Below, one piece after another: positions 25,197-33,775 of a stretch of DNA of 64,000 nt (position 1 is its first letter; each line of letters opens with the position of its first letter). Source of the DNA: Latrodectus hesperus. Taxonomy: Eukaryota; Arthropoda; Arachnida; Araneae; Theridiidae. The position numbers and the translations under genes were made by a program. The notes under the pieces were generated by a model that was not told the origin of the DNA, searched no databases, and was given only the letters and a program-made list of their open reading frames with translations. The DNA lies in NCBI GenBank assembly GCA_037975125.1, contig CM075851.1, positions 125,421,134 to 125,485,133 on the forward strand, in the 5' to 3' direction.

Positions 25197-25215
25197 TGGC
25201 GCAGCCGCACAGGAT
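25197..25215 (+). other. Element A primer-binding site
   Basis: TGGCGCAGCCGCACAGG starts two bases after the 5' LTR. It resembles the TGGCGCAG-type primer sites that 17.6/297-like gypsy elements use (tRNA-Ser, from memory), with mismatches after the first eight bases. Confidence 0.55.
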
Positions 25216-25293
25216 TACGAACTGATGTTTCTGACATAATCTGAAACGGAACTGTGAATTCGTTTATTTGACTGTGTTTTACAAGTAATTGAA

Positions 25294-27723
25294 ATGGCTT
25301 TTCTCGCAAAAGGAAAGAAGGAAGATTTACGAACTATTGCAGTGGAATTAGGCATTGAGAATGCTGCGAATCTAAAACTTTACGAACTAAAAAAATTGAT
25401 AACAGAAAATGAAAACTACGACGAAGATTTCATTAAAGAATTCTTAAATTCGTTGATTGAAGAACGAAAAAGAAATGACGAAATGGAAAAACGAAAACTA
25501 GAAATGGAATTCGAGCTTCAAAAACTAGGTTTAATGGAAAAGGAACGAACAAGAGAAGATAACTTACAAAATACTGGTAATGATTTTCATTTTAAGGCGA
25601 AATTAGACTTAAATAATATTTTACAGAAGTTTGATCCCAAAACGAATGATATAAGTTTATATCTTGTCCTCTTCGAAAGACAAGCTAAGAGAATTGAAAT
25701 TAAAAAAGAACTTTGGGTTACGCATTTAATTGGATTATTGCCGTATGATGTTGTACAAATTATAGCGAGGGAAGAGGAAGAAGTCACCGAGAATTACGAC
25801 AAAGTAAAAAGTTTACTTCTCAAAAGGTATAAAATGACCCCAGAAAAATTTAGACAATTCTTCACGAAGCATCATAAGAAACCAGAAATAAACTGGCGAG
25901 ATTTTGCTTATGAACTGAAAAATTATTTCTTAGAATGGATCAGTGGACTTGGAATACGAACATTTGAAGAACTATGTGATCTAATAATAACCGATCAAAT
26001 AAAACGCAAAGTTCCCTTAGAAATTAAAGAACATTTTATTGATGTTTGGTCAAATTTTAAAACTCCAGAAGAAATAACAAGTAAATTGGATGATTATGAA
26101 AATGTCAGAACGAATATTAGTGTCAAACCGAAAGAATTTCCTCGCCCAGAATATTTCAAGAGATATAATTATAACGAACAAGAACAAAAATATTCGGCAG
26201 AATCAAAACCGAAAGAATTTCCTCGCAAAGAATATTTCAAGAGATATAATTCTAACGAACAAGAACAAAAATATTCGGCAGAGTCAAAACATATTCCTCC
26301 GTATGTTAGACAACAAAAATTTAAAAATTTTCGGAAAGAAGAAAATTTTGAAAACAGAACTGTGAAAGAATGTTATATTTGTGGAGATTCGCATTTTGCG
26401 AGAGAATGCCCAAAAAGATTTAAAGCAAATAATAAGAAAAGCGATATTCTAACAGCAGAAATTCGCTCTCAATTTTTAAAAGAAAATAGAACGGAAATTG
26501 AAATAAATCCTCTTCAATATGTGGACATTTACGTAGATAATACTCCAGTGAAAGCTCTCGTAGACTCGGGATGTCAACTTCCAGTCATAAATAATGACTT
26601 TATTCCAAAATCAAAAACAGAAAAGGGAAGAGTTATTTTAATCAGTGCTTTTGGAGAAAAGATAGAAGCTGAATTAATGAGCTTTCAAGTAGCGTTAAAA
26701 ACGGAAAATAATAAAATGTTCTCGAAACCCATCGAAATTATTGCAGCTGTTACGAATAAAATCCAAGGGCAATGTATAATACCAACGAAAGTTTTTTATT
26801 TATTGGAAAATGTAGTGCTAGAAGAAAACAAGAAGTCTGCCGCCTGCTTTGTTTTGGCGTCGCAAGAAGTTGAAAATCATAATGAGACTGCTGAATCATC
26901 ACACGCCGAAAATGTGGGTGAGGCTCTCTGTTCAAATGACGCCACGAATCCGTGTATTTCTGATGAGGTGGAAGAACTGGAAGCCGAAACAAATTGTAAA
27001 TTGAGCCAATCATTACAATTTAAAAAAGAACAACATGAATGCGCCTCTTTGGATGAAGTGAGATCTTCTTTATCACGTGGTAAGGGTAAATATTTTGATT
27101 TAGATGGCATTTTATTCCACAAAGAGAAAGTGAGTGGTGAAACTGTAAATCAGTTAATTTTACCGAAATATCGCCGTCAGAAAGTTATGGATTTGGCTCA
27201 TACATCTGTTTTTGGAATCAGAAAATATTTTCCGAGGGTCAATGCTGTGGGAATTACCCTTGATGATGACGAAGAATTTGGTGAAATCTCTATTCCATTA
27301 AATATGAGTAAATCTGTTGTTGATTGTTTACAAGATCAAAAGGTAAAATTTGAAAGAGCCGTCCAACATGCCTCATGGATAGCTGCTGGAAAACAACAAG
27401 CCTACACCAACTATTTCAATCGCCGGACTGTACCTAAGGAATTTAAGGTGGGTGATCAGGTTTATTTATTGATTCCGGACTCTTCTAACAAATTGTATAC
27501 CAGATGGACAGGTCCTGGTGAAGTAATTGACAATTGCCTACCTAAATCTTATAAAGTTAAACTCCCAGATGAAAATATTTTGTTTTATTTGTATCTTTGC
27601 ATTTGGTATATTGTTTGTTTACATCAATTGTATTGGTATATTGTTTGCTTACATCAATTTTTTGATATATTGTTTGTTTACATCAATTTATTGATATATT
27701 GTTTGTTTACATCAAATTTTTGA
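25294..27723 (+). CDS. Element A gag-protease-integrase fragment fusion ORF
   Basis: This 809-codon ORF follows a non-coding leader. Residues 1-360 form gag: a charged helical N-terminus and a SCAN-like core with LYLVLFERQAKR and GLLPYDVVQ, homologous to element C gag. A tandem 81-bp (27-residue) duplication is at 26128-26289. A CCHC-like knuckle, CYICGDSHFAREC, lies near residue 360, and an aspartic protease motif, ALVDSG, near residue 420. Next come a spacer and an H2C2-like pre-integrase stretch (LPKYRRQKVMDLAH). A segment with RVNAVGITLDDDEEFGEI and an integrase C-terminal segment with VGDQVYLLIPDSSNKLYTRW then follow. RT, RNase H and the integrase core are absent. The last codons translate the minisatellite. 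Confidence 0.9.
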   Translation: MAFLAKGKKEDLRTIAVELGIENAANLKLYELKKLITENENYDEDFIKEFLNSLIEERKRNDEMEKRKLEMEFELQKLGLMEKERTREDNLQNTGNDFHFKAKLDLNNILQKFDPKTNDISLYLVLFERQAKRIEIKKELWVTHLIGLLPYDVVQIIAREEEEVTENYDKVKSLLLKRYKMTPEKFRQFFTKHHKKPEINWRDFAYELKNYFLEWISGLGIRTFEELCDLIITDQIKRKVPLEIKEHFIDVWSNFKTPEEITSKLDDYENVRTNISVKPKEFPRPEYFKRYNYNEQEQKYSAESKPKEFPRKEYFKRYNSNEQEQKYSAESKHIPPYVRQQKFKNFRKEENFENRTVKECYICGDSHFARECPKRFKANNKKSDILTAEIRSQFLKENRTEIEINPLQYVDIYVDNTPVKALVDSGCQLPVINNDFIPKSKTEKGRVILISAFGEKIEAELMSFQVALKTENNKMFSKPIEIIAAVTNKIQGQCIIPTKVFYLLENVVLEENKKSAACFVLASQEVENHNETAESSHAENVGEALCSNDATNPCISDEVEELEAETNCKLSQSLQFKKEQHECASLDEVRSSLSRGKGKYFDLDGILFHKEKVSGETVNQLILPKYRRQKVMDLAHTSVFGIRKYFPRVNAVGITLDDDEEFGEISIPLNMSKSVVDCLQDQKVKFERAVQHASWIAAGKQQAYTNYFNRRTVPKEFKVGDQVYLLIPDSSNKLYTRWTGPGEVIDNCLPKSYKVKLPDENILFYLYLCIWYIVCLHQLYWYIVCLHQFFDILFVYINLLIYCLFTSNF

Positions 27724-27913
27724 TATATTGTTTGTTTACTTCAATTGTATTGATATATTGTTTGTTTACATCAATTGTATTTGTATACTGTTTGTTTACA
27801 TTGTTTTGGTATATTGTCTGTATACATTAATTGTTTTGGTATATTGTTTATTTACATTAATGTTGTATTGGTTATTTACATTAATGTTTCTGGTATATTG
27901 TTTATATACATTA
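27606..27913 (+). repeat. Minisatellite inside element A
   Basis: There are about eleven imperfect tandem copies of a unit near 30 bp, consensus approximately TATATTGTTTGTTTACATCA plus an ATT/TTG-rich spacer. The first four copies are part of the ORF. Divergence increases to the right. Confidence 0.9.
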
Positions 27914-28216
27914 ATTTCAATTTATATATTCAGTGGATAGATTTATTTTAATTTTGTTTTATATCTTTTTATATACATATTATTAATATTGATTATTCTA
28001 TGCATACTTGTGAATTTTAAGTAATTCATTTGCAAATAATTTTTTCTATACACCTATAATTATTTCCTAATTCCAAGTTCATATTTATTTTATGTTTAAT
28101 ATTTCTTTAATTGTTTGCAAAAATATTATTAAGTCTGTGTTATTCTTTTGTATCCTAACATATTTAATTCAGTTATGTGTTTATGTGGAACATAAACCCA
28201 AAACTTGCGGGAAGGG

Positions 28217-28515
28217 TGTAGTGTTAGGATACTCCTCATTCTCTTCACATGATGGCGCTGTAGTCATTGGGAGAGAGGAGAGGAGGGAGTCCGCTCCGGC
28301 GGAGAGAAGAGAGATTGTCGTGGACCAGCGAACGAGAAGGTTTAGCTGGCTCTCCTTGGGTGTTTGTTCTGTTGGCCGAGTAGGGCCATAGTTAAATTTC
28401 TATTAATTATAATTTTATTATTTTAATATACAATACTATCAATTAATAATTTTAAATTTAAATAAATGTTTGTATTTGTTCGAGTTGTGCTTTCTTAGAC
28501 AGAACAGACACTACA
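28217..28515 (+). repeat. Element A 3' LTR
   Basis: This is the 299-bp copy of the LTR at 24897-25195, preceded by polypurine GCGGGAAGGG and followed by the ACCAC target duplication. Confidence 0.97.
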
Positions 28516-28520
28516 ACCAC

Positions 28521-29640
28521 ATATAGCAGCAAGACATCTGAATAACTGGGATTCAAATTGTCTTTCTCTATCTGTTATAATTTGAGCAGGGACACCAAAC
28601 CTGCTAATCCAGTTGTTGTAGAAAGCCCTACTAACTATTTCAGCTCTTATGTTCAGGTAAAGGAATTGCTTCTATCCAGGAAGAATACCGATCAATGCAA
28701 GTTAGGCAGTATTCCATGCCTTCCGAAGGTGGTAGTGGGCCAATCAAATCTATATGTACTACACTAAATCTTGAATCTGGAACTTGGTATTCTCCAAATT
28801 TTGACGTGGTGTGTCTGTTTACTTTGCATTTCTGACATCTGATACATTTCTTTGCCCATGCTGCTACTTGCTTCTTCATATCTGGCCAAATGAATTTTTC
28901 AGTCATCTGTTTGATGGTGCTTTTAACTCCAGGATGAGAAAAACCATGTATTTGTTGAAACATATCCATTCGAAATTCCTCTGGAATGTAAGGCCTAATA
29001 TTTGGTGTTGAGATATCACACCATAGTGTCTTTCCTGATGGTAACGTTGATGGTTTAAACTGTAACGAGGGGCTTTCCTGCATTAATTGTTGTAACTCTT
29101 TATCATGCACCTGCTTTTCTGCTATGGCATCATAGTCAATGATCGAGACAGATTCAATTCGCGATAAAGCATCAGCAACTACATTATCTTTGCCTTCAAT
29201 ATGTTGAATATTAGTGGAAAATTCAGAAATATATTGAAGTTGTCGTAGCTGCCTTGGTGATGCTTTTTCATTTTTCTGTCGAAATGCAAACGTGAGAGGC
29301 TTGTGATCAGTATAGATGGTGAAATCGTTGCCTTCTAACAGATGTTTGAAGTGTTTTACAGAAAGGTATATTCCCAATAGTTCTCTGTCATAGGTACTAT
29401 ACTTTCTCTGTGTATCATTCAGTTTTTTGGAGTAGAAAGCTATTGGCTTCCAGCTCTTATTTTCATACTGTTGAAGTACTGAGCCAACTGCAAAATCTGA
29501 TGCATCAGTGCAAAGTGATAAAGGCAATCCAGATCTTGGAAATGATAGAAGAGCAGCTTCAGCAAGATCAGCTTTACATTTTTCAAAGCTCCTTATTGTG
29601 TCATCAGTCCAAGGCACTTTTCTGCGGTCCTTCTTTTTGC
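28521..29640 (-). pseudogene. Element B RNase H and integrase N-terminal half
   Basis: The open stretch 29617 to 28640 begins with the RT-RNase H linker, then RNase H (LCTDASDFAVG, YDRELLGIY, YTDHKPL) and the H2C2 domain (HGFSHPGV ... CIRCQKC). The integrase core begins at HIDLIGPL (first Asp) and CIDRYSSW. A frameshift near 28647 follows. The other frame then carries VPAQIITDRERQFES with the second catalytic Asp up to 28521, where element A begins. The insertion therefore falls between the second Asp and the catalytic Glu. Confidence 0.9.
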
Positions 29641-30975
29641 TCCTTTCAGCAGTTCATGCAAAGGTGCTTGTGTCTTTGCTGCATCCTTCAGGTATCTTCT
29701 ATAGAAATTTATCATACCAAGAAATGATCGCAAGTCATGAATAGTTGATGGTAATTTGTAGTTTATAATGGCTTCAATTTTATCTGGTAATGGGCGAGAA
29801 CCTTCTGCAGTGATTAGATATCCCAAATATTCAACTTGGTCAGCTCCTATCACTGATTTGGAAATATTAATTCGAAGTCCATATAGCTGAAATCTTTCAA
29901 ACACCATTTTTAGATGCTTCTTATGCTCTTCTTCTGAAGAGGAAGCCACAAGTACATCATCAAGATAAGGAAATACAAAATCCATTCCAAATAGTACTTC
30001 CGTAATGAAACGCTGAAAGGTTGAAGGTGCATTTCTTAGACCAAAACTCATTACATTGAACTCATATAGCCCAAATGGAGTGGTTATGGCAGTTTTTTGT
30101 TTATCATTCTCAGCAATAGGTATCTGATAGTATGCCTTTACTAAATCTATCTTAGAAAAAATTATTTTATCTTTCAGGATATAGTGGAAATCCTCGATTC
30201 TAGGAATTGGATACCTATCTGGCACTGTTTGTGCATTTAATCGCCGATAATCGCCACATGGTCTTAATGTGCCATCCTTCTTATTTACTAGGTGTAGTGG
30301 ACTAGCCCACTGAGATTTAGAGGGTCTGATAATGTCATTTTCCAGCATAAACTGAAATTCTTGCTTTGCCAGCTTCAATTTATCAGGTGCCAGCTGTCTC
30401 GCCTTTGAATAAACTGGTTGGCCAGTTGTAATGATATGGTGCTCTACACCATGCTTCACAACTCTGTTTACCAAGTTAGGTTTGGTTAAGTCAGGGTAAG
30501 ATTTAAGCAAGTAGAAATATTTGGAGGTTTTGTTGACAGTACTGAGATCATAATTTCCTTCGATAGAAGCAACTTCCCCTTTTGTTGAAAGGTTTGTTAC
30601 CCCATCAATTAATTTCCTGTTGTGTATATCTACTAATAATTTAAACTTTTGGAGAAAATCAGCACCTATGATTCCTTGGTTAACCTTGGCAACAATGAAT
30701 GGCCACTGAAATGGGCGTCTTAGGCCTAGGTCCAGTGTTAGCATTTTCACACCATATGTTAATATCTCTGTGCCATTTGCAGCATATAATTTATATTTAG
30801 AGACTTGGCACTCACCTTTTGTTTTAGTCCAAGGGAGAATTGAAACATCGGCTCCACTATCAACAAGAAATTTGCAACCAGTTTCTCTATCCCTGACAAA
30901 TAAGCGGTATTTGCGGCCAAACATTTCAGCAGCAGGACTCGCCGCAGCGTCTATTGCTGGGACTGGTTTCCCGAC
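29593..30975 (-). pseudogene. Element B protease and reverse transcriptase
   Basis: The pol frame is -1 relative to gag. It opens just downstream of a TGA at 30976-30978 and is entered by frameshifting at 30966-30972. The protease has [13 protein letters not shown]. The RT has [36 protein letters not shown] and the catalytic YLDD near 29955. The frame ends at 29593 because one base seems missing in an A-rich run near 29630-29640. The conserved linker (VPWTDDT) continues in the next frame. Confidence 0.92.
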
Positions 30976-31736
30976 TCATTCCAACTACATGGCTGTATGC
31001 ACTTTTCGGGGAGGCATTTCTTCCCGAATTTGAAGTGGTAATAGCAAAATTTCCCTTGTGGATTGTAGCGGCGTCTCGATCTGCTACGACTCCTACTCCT
31101 CTGATGGTGATGAGGGCTACGGCTCCGGGACTTTTGCTGCAGCTTCATTGAGGCAATTTGGCATTCAAGAGAAGCAATTTTAGCCAGGAGTTGGTCCACT
31201 CCCACAGAGTCCTTCTGTACTGCCGCAACATCCATTGTTCTCGGTTCCATCTCAATGATCTTATCAGCCATAGTCGCCAGTTTATCGAGGTTCTCTTCAC
31301 TAACGATGATGAACCCCTTGACTGAATCAGGCATCTTATCTAGCCACAGCGTGCGCAATGCTTTGTCTGAGACGTCAGTACCAGCGAGGGCACGCATTTT
31401 TCTGAGGAGTTGACTTGGTAGCAAGTCCCCTAACTCAAGTCCTGTTAGAAGCCGTTTTATTTTTTTATTTTCGCTTTCTACGAAAATTTGCAGCAGTCGT
31501 TCCTTTGCTGCCGAATATTTGTTCGGAGAAGGATCCTTCACAATGTCCCAAATATCATCAAGAATTTTTGGTTCTAACTGAGCGACGAGGTGGCTAAACA
31601 TGGTCTCCTCCGAGGTAATTCTACAGATTTTGAACTGCGCTTCAACCTGGTAAAACCATATTTCAGGTTTGTCGAACCAGAACGGCGGTATCTTTATACT
31701 CACGCCACTTGCTTCGAATGTTTCCGTGTCGGGCAT
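30951..31736 (-). CDS. Element B gag
   Basis: The 261-residue gag starts at ATG 31736, 46 bases downstream of the 5' LTR, and ends at TAG 30951-30953. The N-terminal half is helical ([19 protein letters not shown], typical of arthropod gypsy gag). The C-terminal part has a long Arg-Ser-rich stretch of alternating RS dipeptides and one zinc motif of the form Cys-x2-His-x6-Cys-x4-Cys ([16 protein letters not shown]), not the usual CCHC. The RS region is probably RNA-binding. The reading frame is intact. Confidence 0.93.
   Translation of the reverse strand: MPDTETFEASGVSIKIPPFWFDKPEIWFYQVEAQFKICRITSEETMFSHLVAQLEPKILDDIWDIVKDPSPNKYSAAKERLLQIFVESENKKIKRLLTGLELGDLLPSQLLRKMRALAGTDVSDKALRTLWLDKMPDSVKGFIIVSEENLDKLATMADKIIEMEPRTMDVAAVQKDSVGVDQLLAKIASLECQIASMKLQQKSRSRSPHHHQRSRSRSRSRRRYNPQGKFCYYHFKFGKKCLPEKCIQPCSWNESGNQSQQ
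30966..30972 (-). promoter_or_regulatory. -1 ribosomal frameshift heptamer between gag and pol of element B
   Basis: The minus strand reads G GGA AAC in the gag frame, which fits the X XXY YYZ slippery rule. It lies four codons before the gag stop. Pol lies in exactly the -1 frame and has a stop just upstream of the heptamer. Confidence 0.8.
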
Positions 31737-31761
31737 TTTGAATTATTACGCAGATTGAAGT

Positions 31762-31779
31762 CACACGTCCTAGTCACCA
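31762..31779 (-). other. Element B primer-binding site, tRNA-Trp-like
   Basis: The minus strand TGGTGACTAGGACGTGTG starts three bases after the 5' LTR. The 3' end of tRNA-Trp would predict TGGTGACCCCGACGTGAT; 13 of the 18 positions agree. Confidence 0.65.
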
Positions 31780-31782
31780 ATT

Positions 31783-32206
31783 ATTAGATGTTGTTGTTCA
31801 TAATATTTAGTTTATTAGGTTGCGTAAAGAACTCAACAAGTTTCAGCATCTAATGGATATTTTATTAGCGTACAGCATCAATATTATCAGAGAGCCAAAA
31901 CATAGCGCTCAAAAATTAACATGTTTTTTCAAGTACAGATCGGTTTCCAGTTAACAATGACAAAACAGTTAAAAGATATAAAAGTAAAATTATATAAAAC
32001 TGAAATATAAATTACTACAATTATTACAAAAATTAACAATAATTACTTACTTTTGAATAAAATAAACTTAACATTTATTACTTAAAGAAATAGAATTAAT
32101 TTGTTTTCTTCATAATCCTGTCAGACATCATTCAATCAATTTGCGAAAGCTGTTTGACAGGTACATCCATCTAGTGGCAAAAATAACAATAACTGTTGTC
32201 CTTACA
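31783..32206 (-). repeat. Element B 5' LTR
   Basis: This 424-bp LTR has two mismatches to the copy at 22787-23210 and is followed on the plus strand by the CCAAT target duplication copy at 32207-32211. Confidence 0.95.
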
Positions 32207-32211
32207 CCAAT

Positions 32212-32591
32212 AAATGACCCTACTCATTTTTATATTAGCTTCCATTGCTATTCTAGACTTTGTGGGAAACTCCCATTAATGTCAACAGATGGCAGCACCT
32301 GTCCACCGATTCGAAAAACTCTTGAATTGTACTTAAGGACCAGCAGAAGAAGAGATACTAATTTTACTTTTGTATTAAAATTAATTCATTCTTAAAAAAA
32401 AGAGAAAATTTTTATTTATATTACTAGATACAGAAGTACAACTTTGTTGTTGCATACAATAGGTCTTGCAAAATATTTTACTAAAATAATCAGGCTACTT
32501 GTTTTAATAAAATGCTACATTAAAAGTATCTGAAATAGTTATGAATCATTAAAACTTTGCTTTATTGAACACCAGGAAGCTTTTTAAGGGT
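32212..32591. other. Short intergenic stretch
   Basis: This lies between element B and the inverted-repeat element. No gene is visible. The 84-codon ORF at 32141-32395 starts inside the LTR and is spurious. Confidence 0.4.
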
Positions 32592-33775
32592 AAAACTGAA
32601 CATTACAGTCACAGCCTCGCCAAATTGGCGATTTTCTTTTTTTGCCAAGTGGAGGAGGCGTACGTATTTGGAATTTGATTAGCAACCCAGAATGGGCGCC
32701 AATCGGCATAAGAAATCGAGATTTTCCCGATTTCAACTTGCTAAGCCTAACAGTAAATGGGAAAACAGTAATTGTATTAAGAATTGTGATTATCTATTTA
32801 AAAATATTTCAGAATTAAAATTGAAGGAAATATGAGAAAATAAAGTAGCAAAAATAAATAAACAAATCTTTATAAAAATTACATTTAATAACATCTATTT
32901 GAAAATAAATAAAATAAAAATTTTGATAAATCCAGTGATTTTAGATTGAATGCTACAAAACATTAGGACATAAAAGTACCAATTTTCAAATTTCGTTTAA
33001 GAATTTTATATATTACGTCGAACATTTACTCTAACAATTACACTTTAATTTATTCGAATATTAGTTTATATAAAAATATCGTTTTATTCAATTCCTCAAA
33101 ATTAACAATTTCTGCGATAATTTATTAAATTAAGAAAACAAATCTGGAATAACTTGGAAAATAGAACAATTCTGTAGTTTCGTTCATTATTGAAGATTTA
33201 AATACTTAAAATACAATTCTAAGAATTTTATGCCAGCAGAAAATTAAAATTAAATTCTTACCTTCATTTTTCTTCCGGCGCTCTACATGCAAAGCGACAC
33301 ATCCAAAATGAATATAAAAGAGAAGATTTGATTTCCGGCACTATATCTATAACGAAATCCGAAATGAATATAAAAATAAAATTATATTTGCAACGATAGT
33401 GATACCTATATAGCAAATTCCAAATGAATATAAAAGAATTTAAATTCCGGCACTATATCCAAAATGAATTCAACAGAATTTAATTTCAGGCGCTAGAACC
33501 AAAGCGAAATTAAAAAGTGAATATGAAAAAACAGCATTTAAATTGCCGCAATTTACATTCCAAAAACAGAAAAAATATCCAAGATGAAAATGGCGAAAAT
33601 TCAAATTTTGTGCAAGTGCCTACCGGATGTGGGGGGGGGAGACATTCCATCTCTGTATTTGGTGACACATTTAGCAATTCATCGCTTTTAATATTTTGTC
33701 AAGGAGGAATAAAACCCCCACCAAATTTTTGGCGATTTTTTGCGCTAGGCGAGCTGTGACCGTAATATTCAGTTT
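32592..33775. mobile_element. Possible non-autonomous inverted-repeat DNA element
   Basis: The ends form imperfect inverted repeats. The left end is AAAACTGAACATTACAGTCA followed by CAGCCTCGCC (32592-32621). The right end (33748-33775) reads AAACTGAATATTACGGTCA then CAGCTCGCC on the minus strand. There is no transposase ORF. The interior contains a degenerate tandem repeat. Target duplications were not clear. Confidence 0.45.
33276..33610. repeat. Degenerate tandem repeat, unit about 40-70 bp
   Basis: Five to six units share the blocks TTCCGGC(A/G)CT, ATCCAAAATG and AATGAATATAAAAGA. Copies differ in length and in the order of small indels. Confidence 0.6.

Larger units (their letters stand above)
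24897..28515 (+). mobile_element. Element A: non-autonomous LTR retrotransposon lacking reverse transcriptase
   Basis: The element is 3619 bp, with 299-bp LTRs differing at one position and a perfect 5-bp target duplication ACCAC (24892-24896 and 28516-28520). It carries a primer-binding site at 25197, one 809-codon ORF (gag, protease and pieces of integrase), an 11-copy minisatellite and a polypurine tract GCGGGAAGGG at 28207-28216. No RT, RNase H or integrase catalytic core is present. The near-identical LTRs imply recent mobilisation in trans by a related autonomous element. Confidence 0.95.
22787..32206 (-). mobile_element. Element B: young Ty3/gypsy retrotransposon (CsRn1 type), split by element A
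   Basis: Two 424-bp LTRs with only two mismatches (22787-23210 and 31783-32206) bound the element. It is flanked by the direct repeat CCAA(T) at 22782-22786 and 32207-32211. On the minus strand the order is 5' LTR, primer-binding site, gag, protease, RT, RNase H, integrase, a roughly 1-kb non-coding tail, a purine tract and the 3' LTR. Element A interrupts it within integrase. The tRNA-Trp-like primer site and the Cys-His-Cys-Cys gag zinc motif are the two recognised hallmarks of the CsRn1 clade. Two pol frameshifts make this copy non-autonomous. Confidence 0.95.

Noticed and set aside
27606..27913. CRISPR-like array in element A
   Set aside because: It is a simple minisatellite with no unique spacers.
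28092..28391. 99-codon ORF crossing into the element A 3' LTR, also found as a 64-codon ORF in the 5' LTR
   Set aside because: It is a chance open frame in the GC-rich part of the LTR, with no start context or known domain.
30770..31787. Plus-strand ORFs at 30770-31033, 30954-31151, 31415-31597 and 31590-31787
   Set aside because: They are antisense to intact gag and pol of element B.
33276..33610. CRISPR-like array
   Set aside because: Units vary in length and sequence, there are no constant repeats with unique spacers, and the DNA is eukaryotic.
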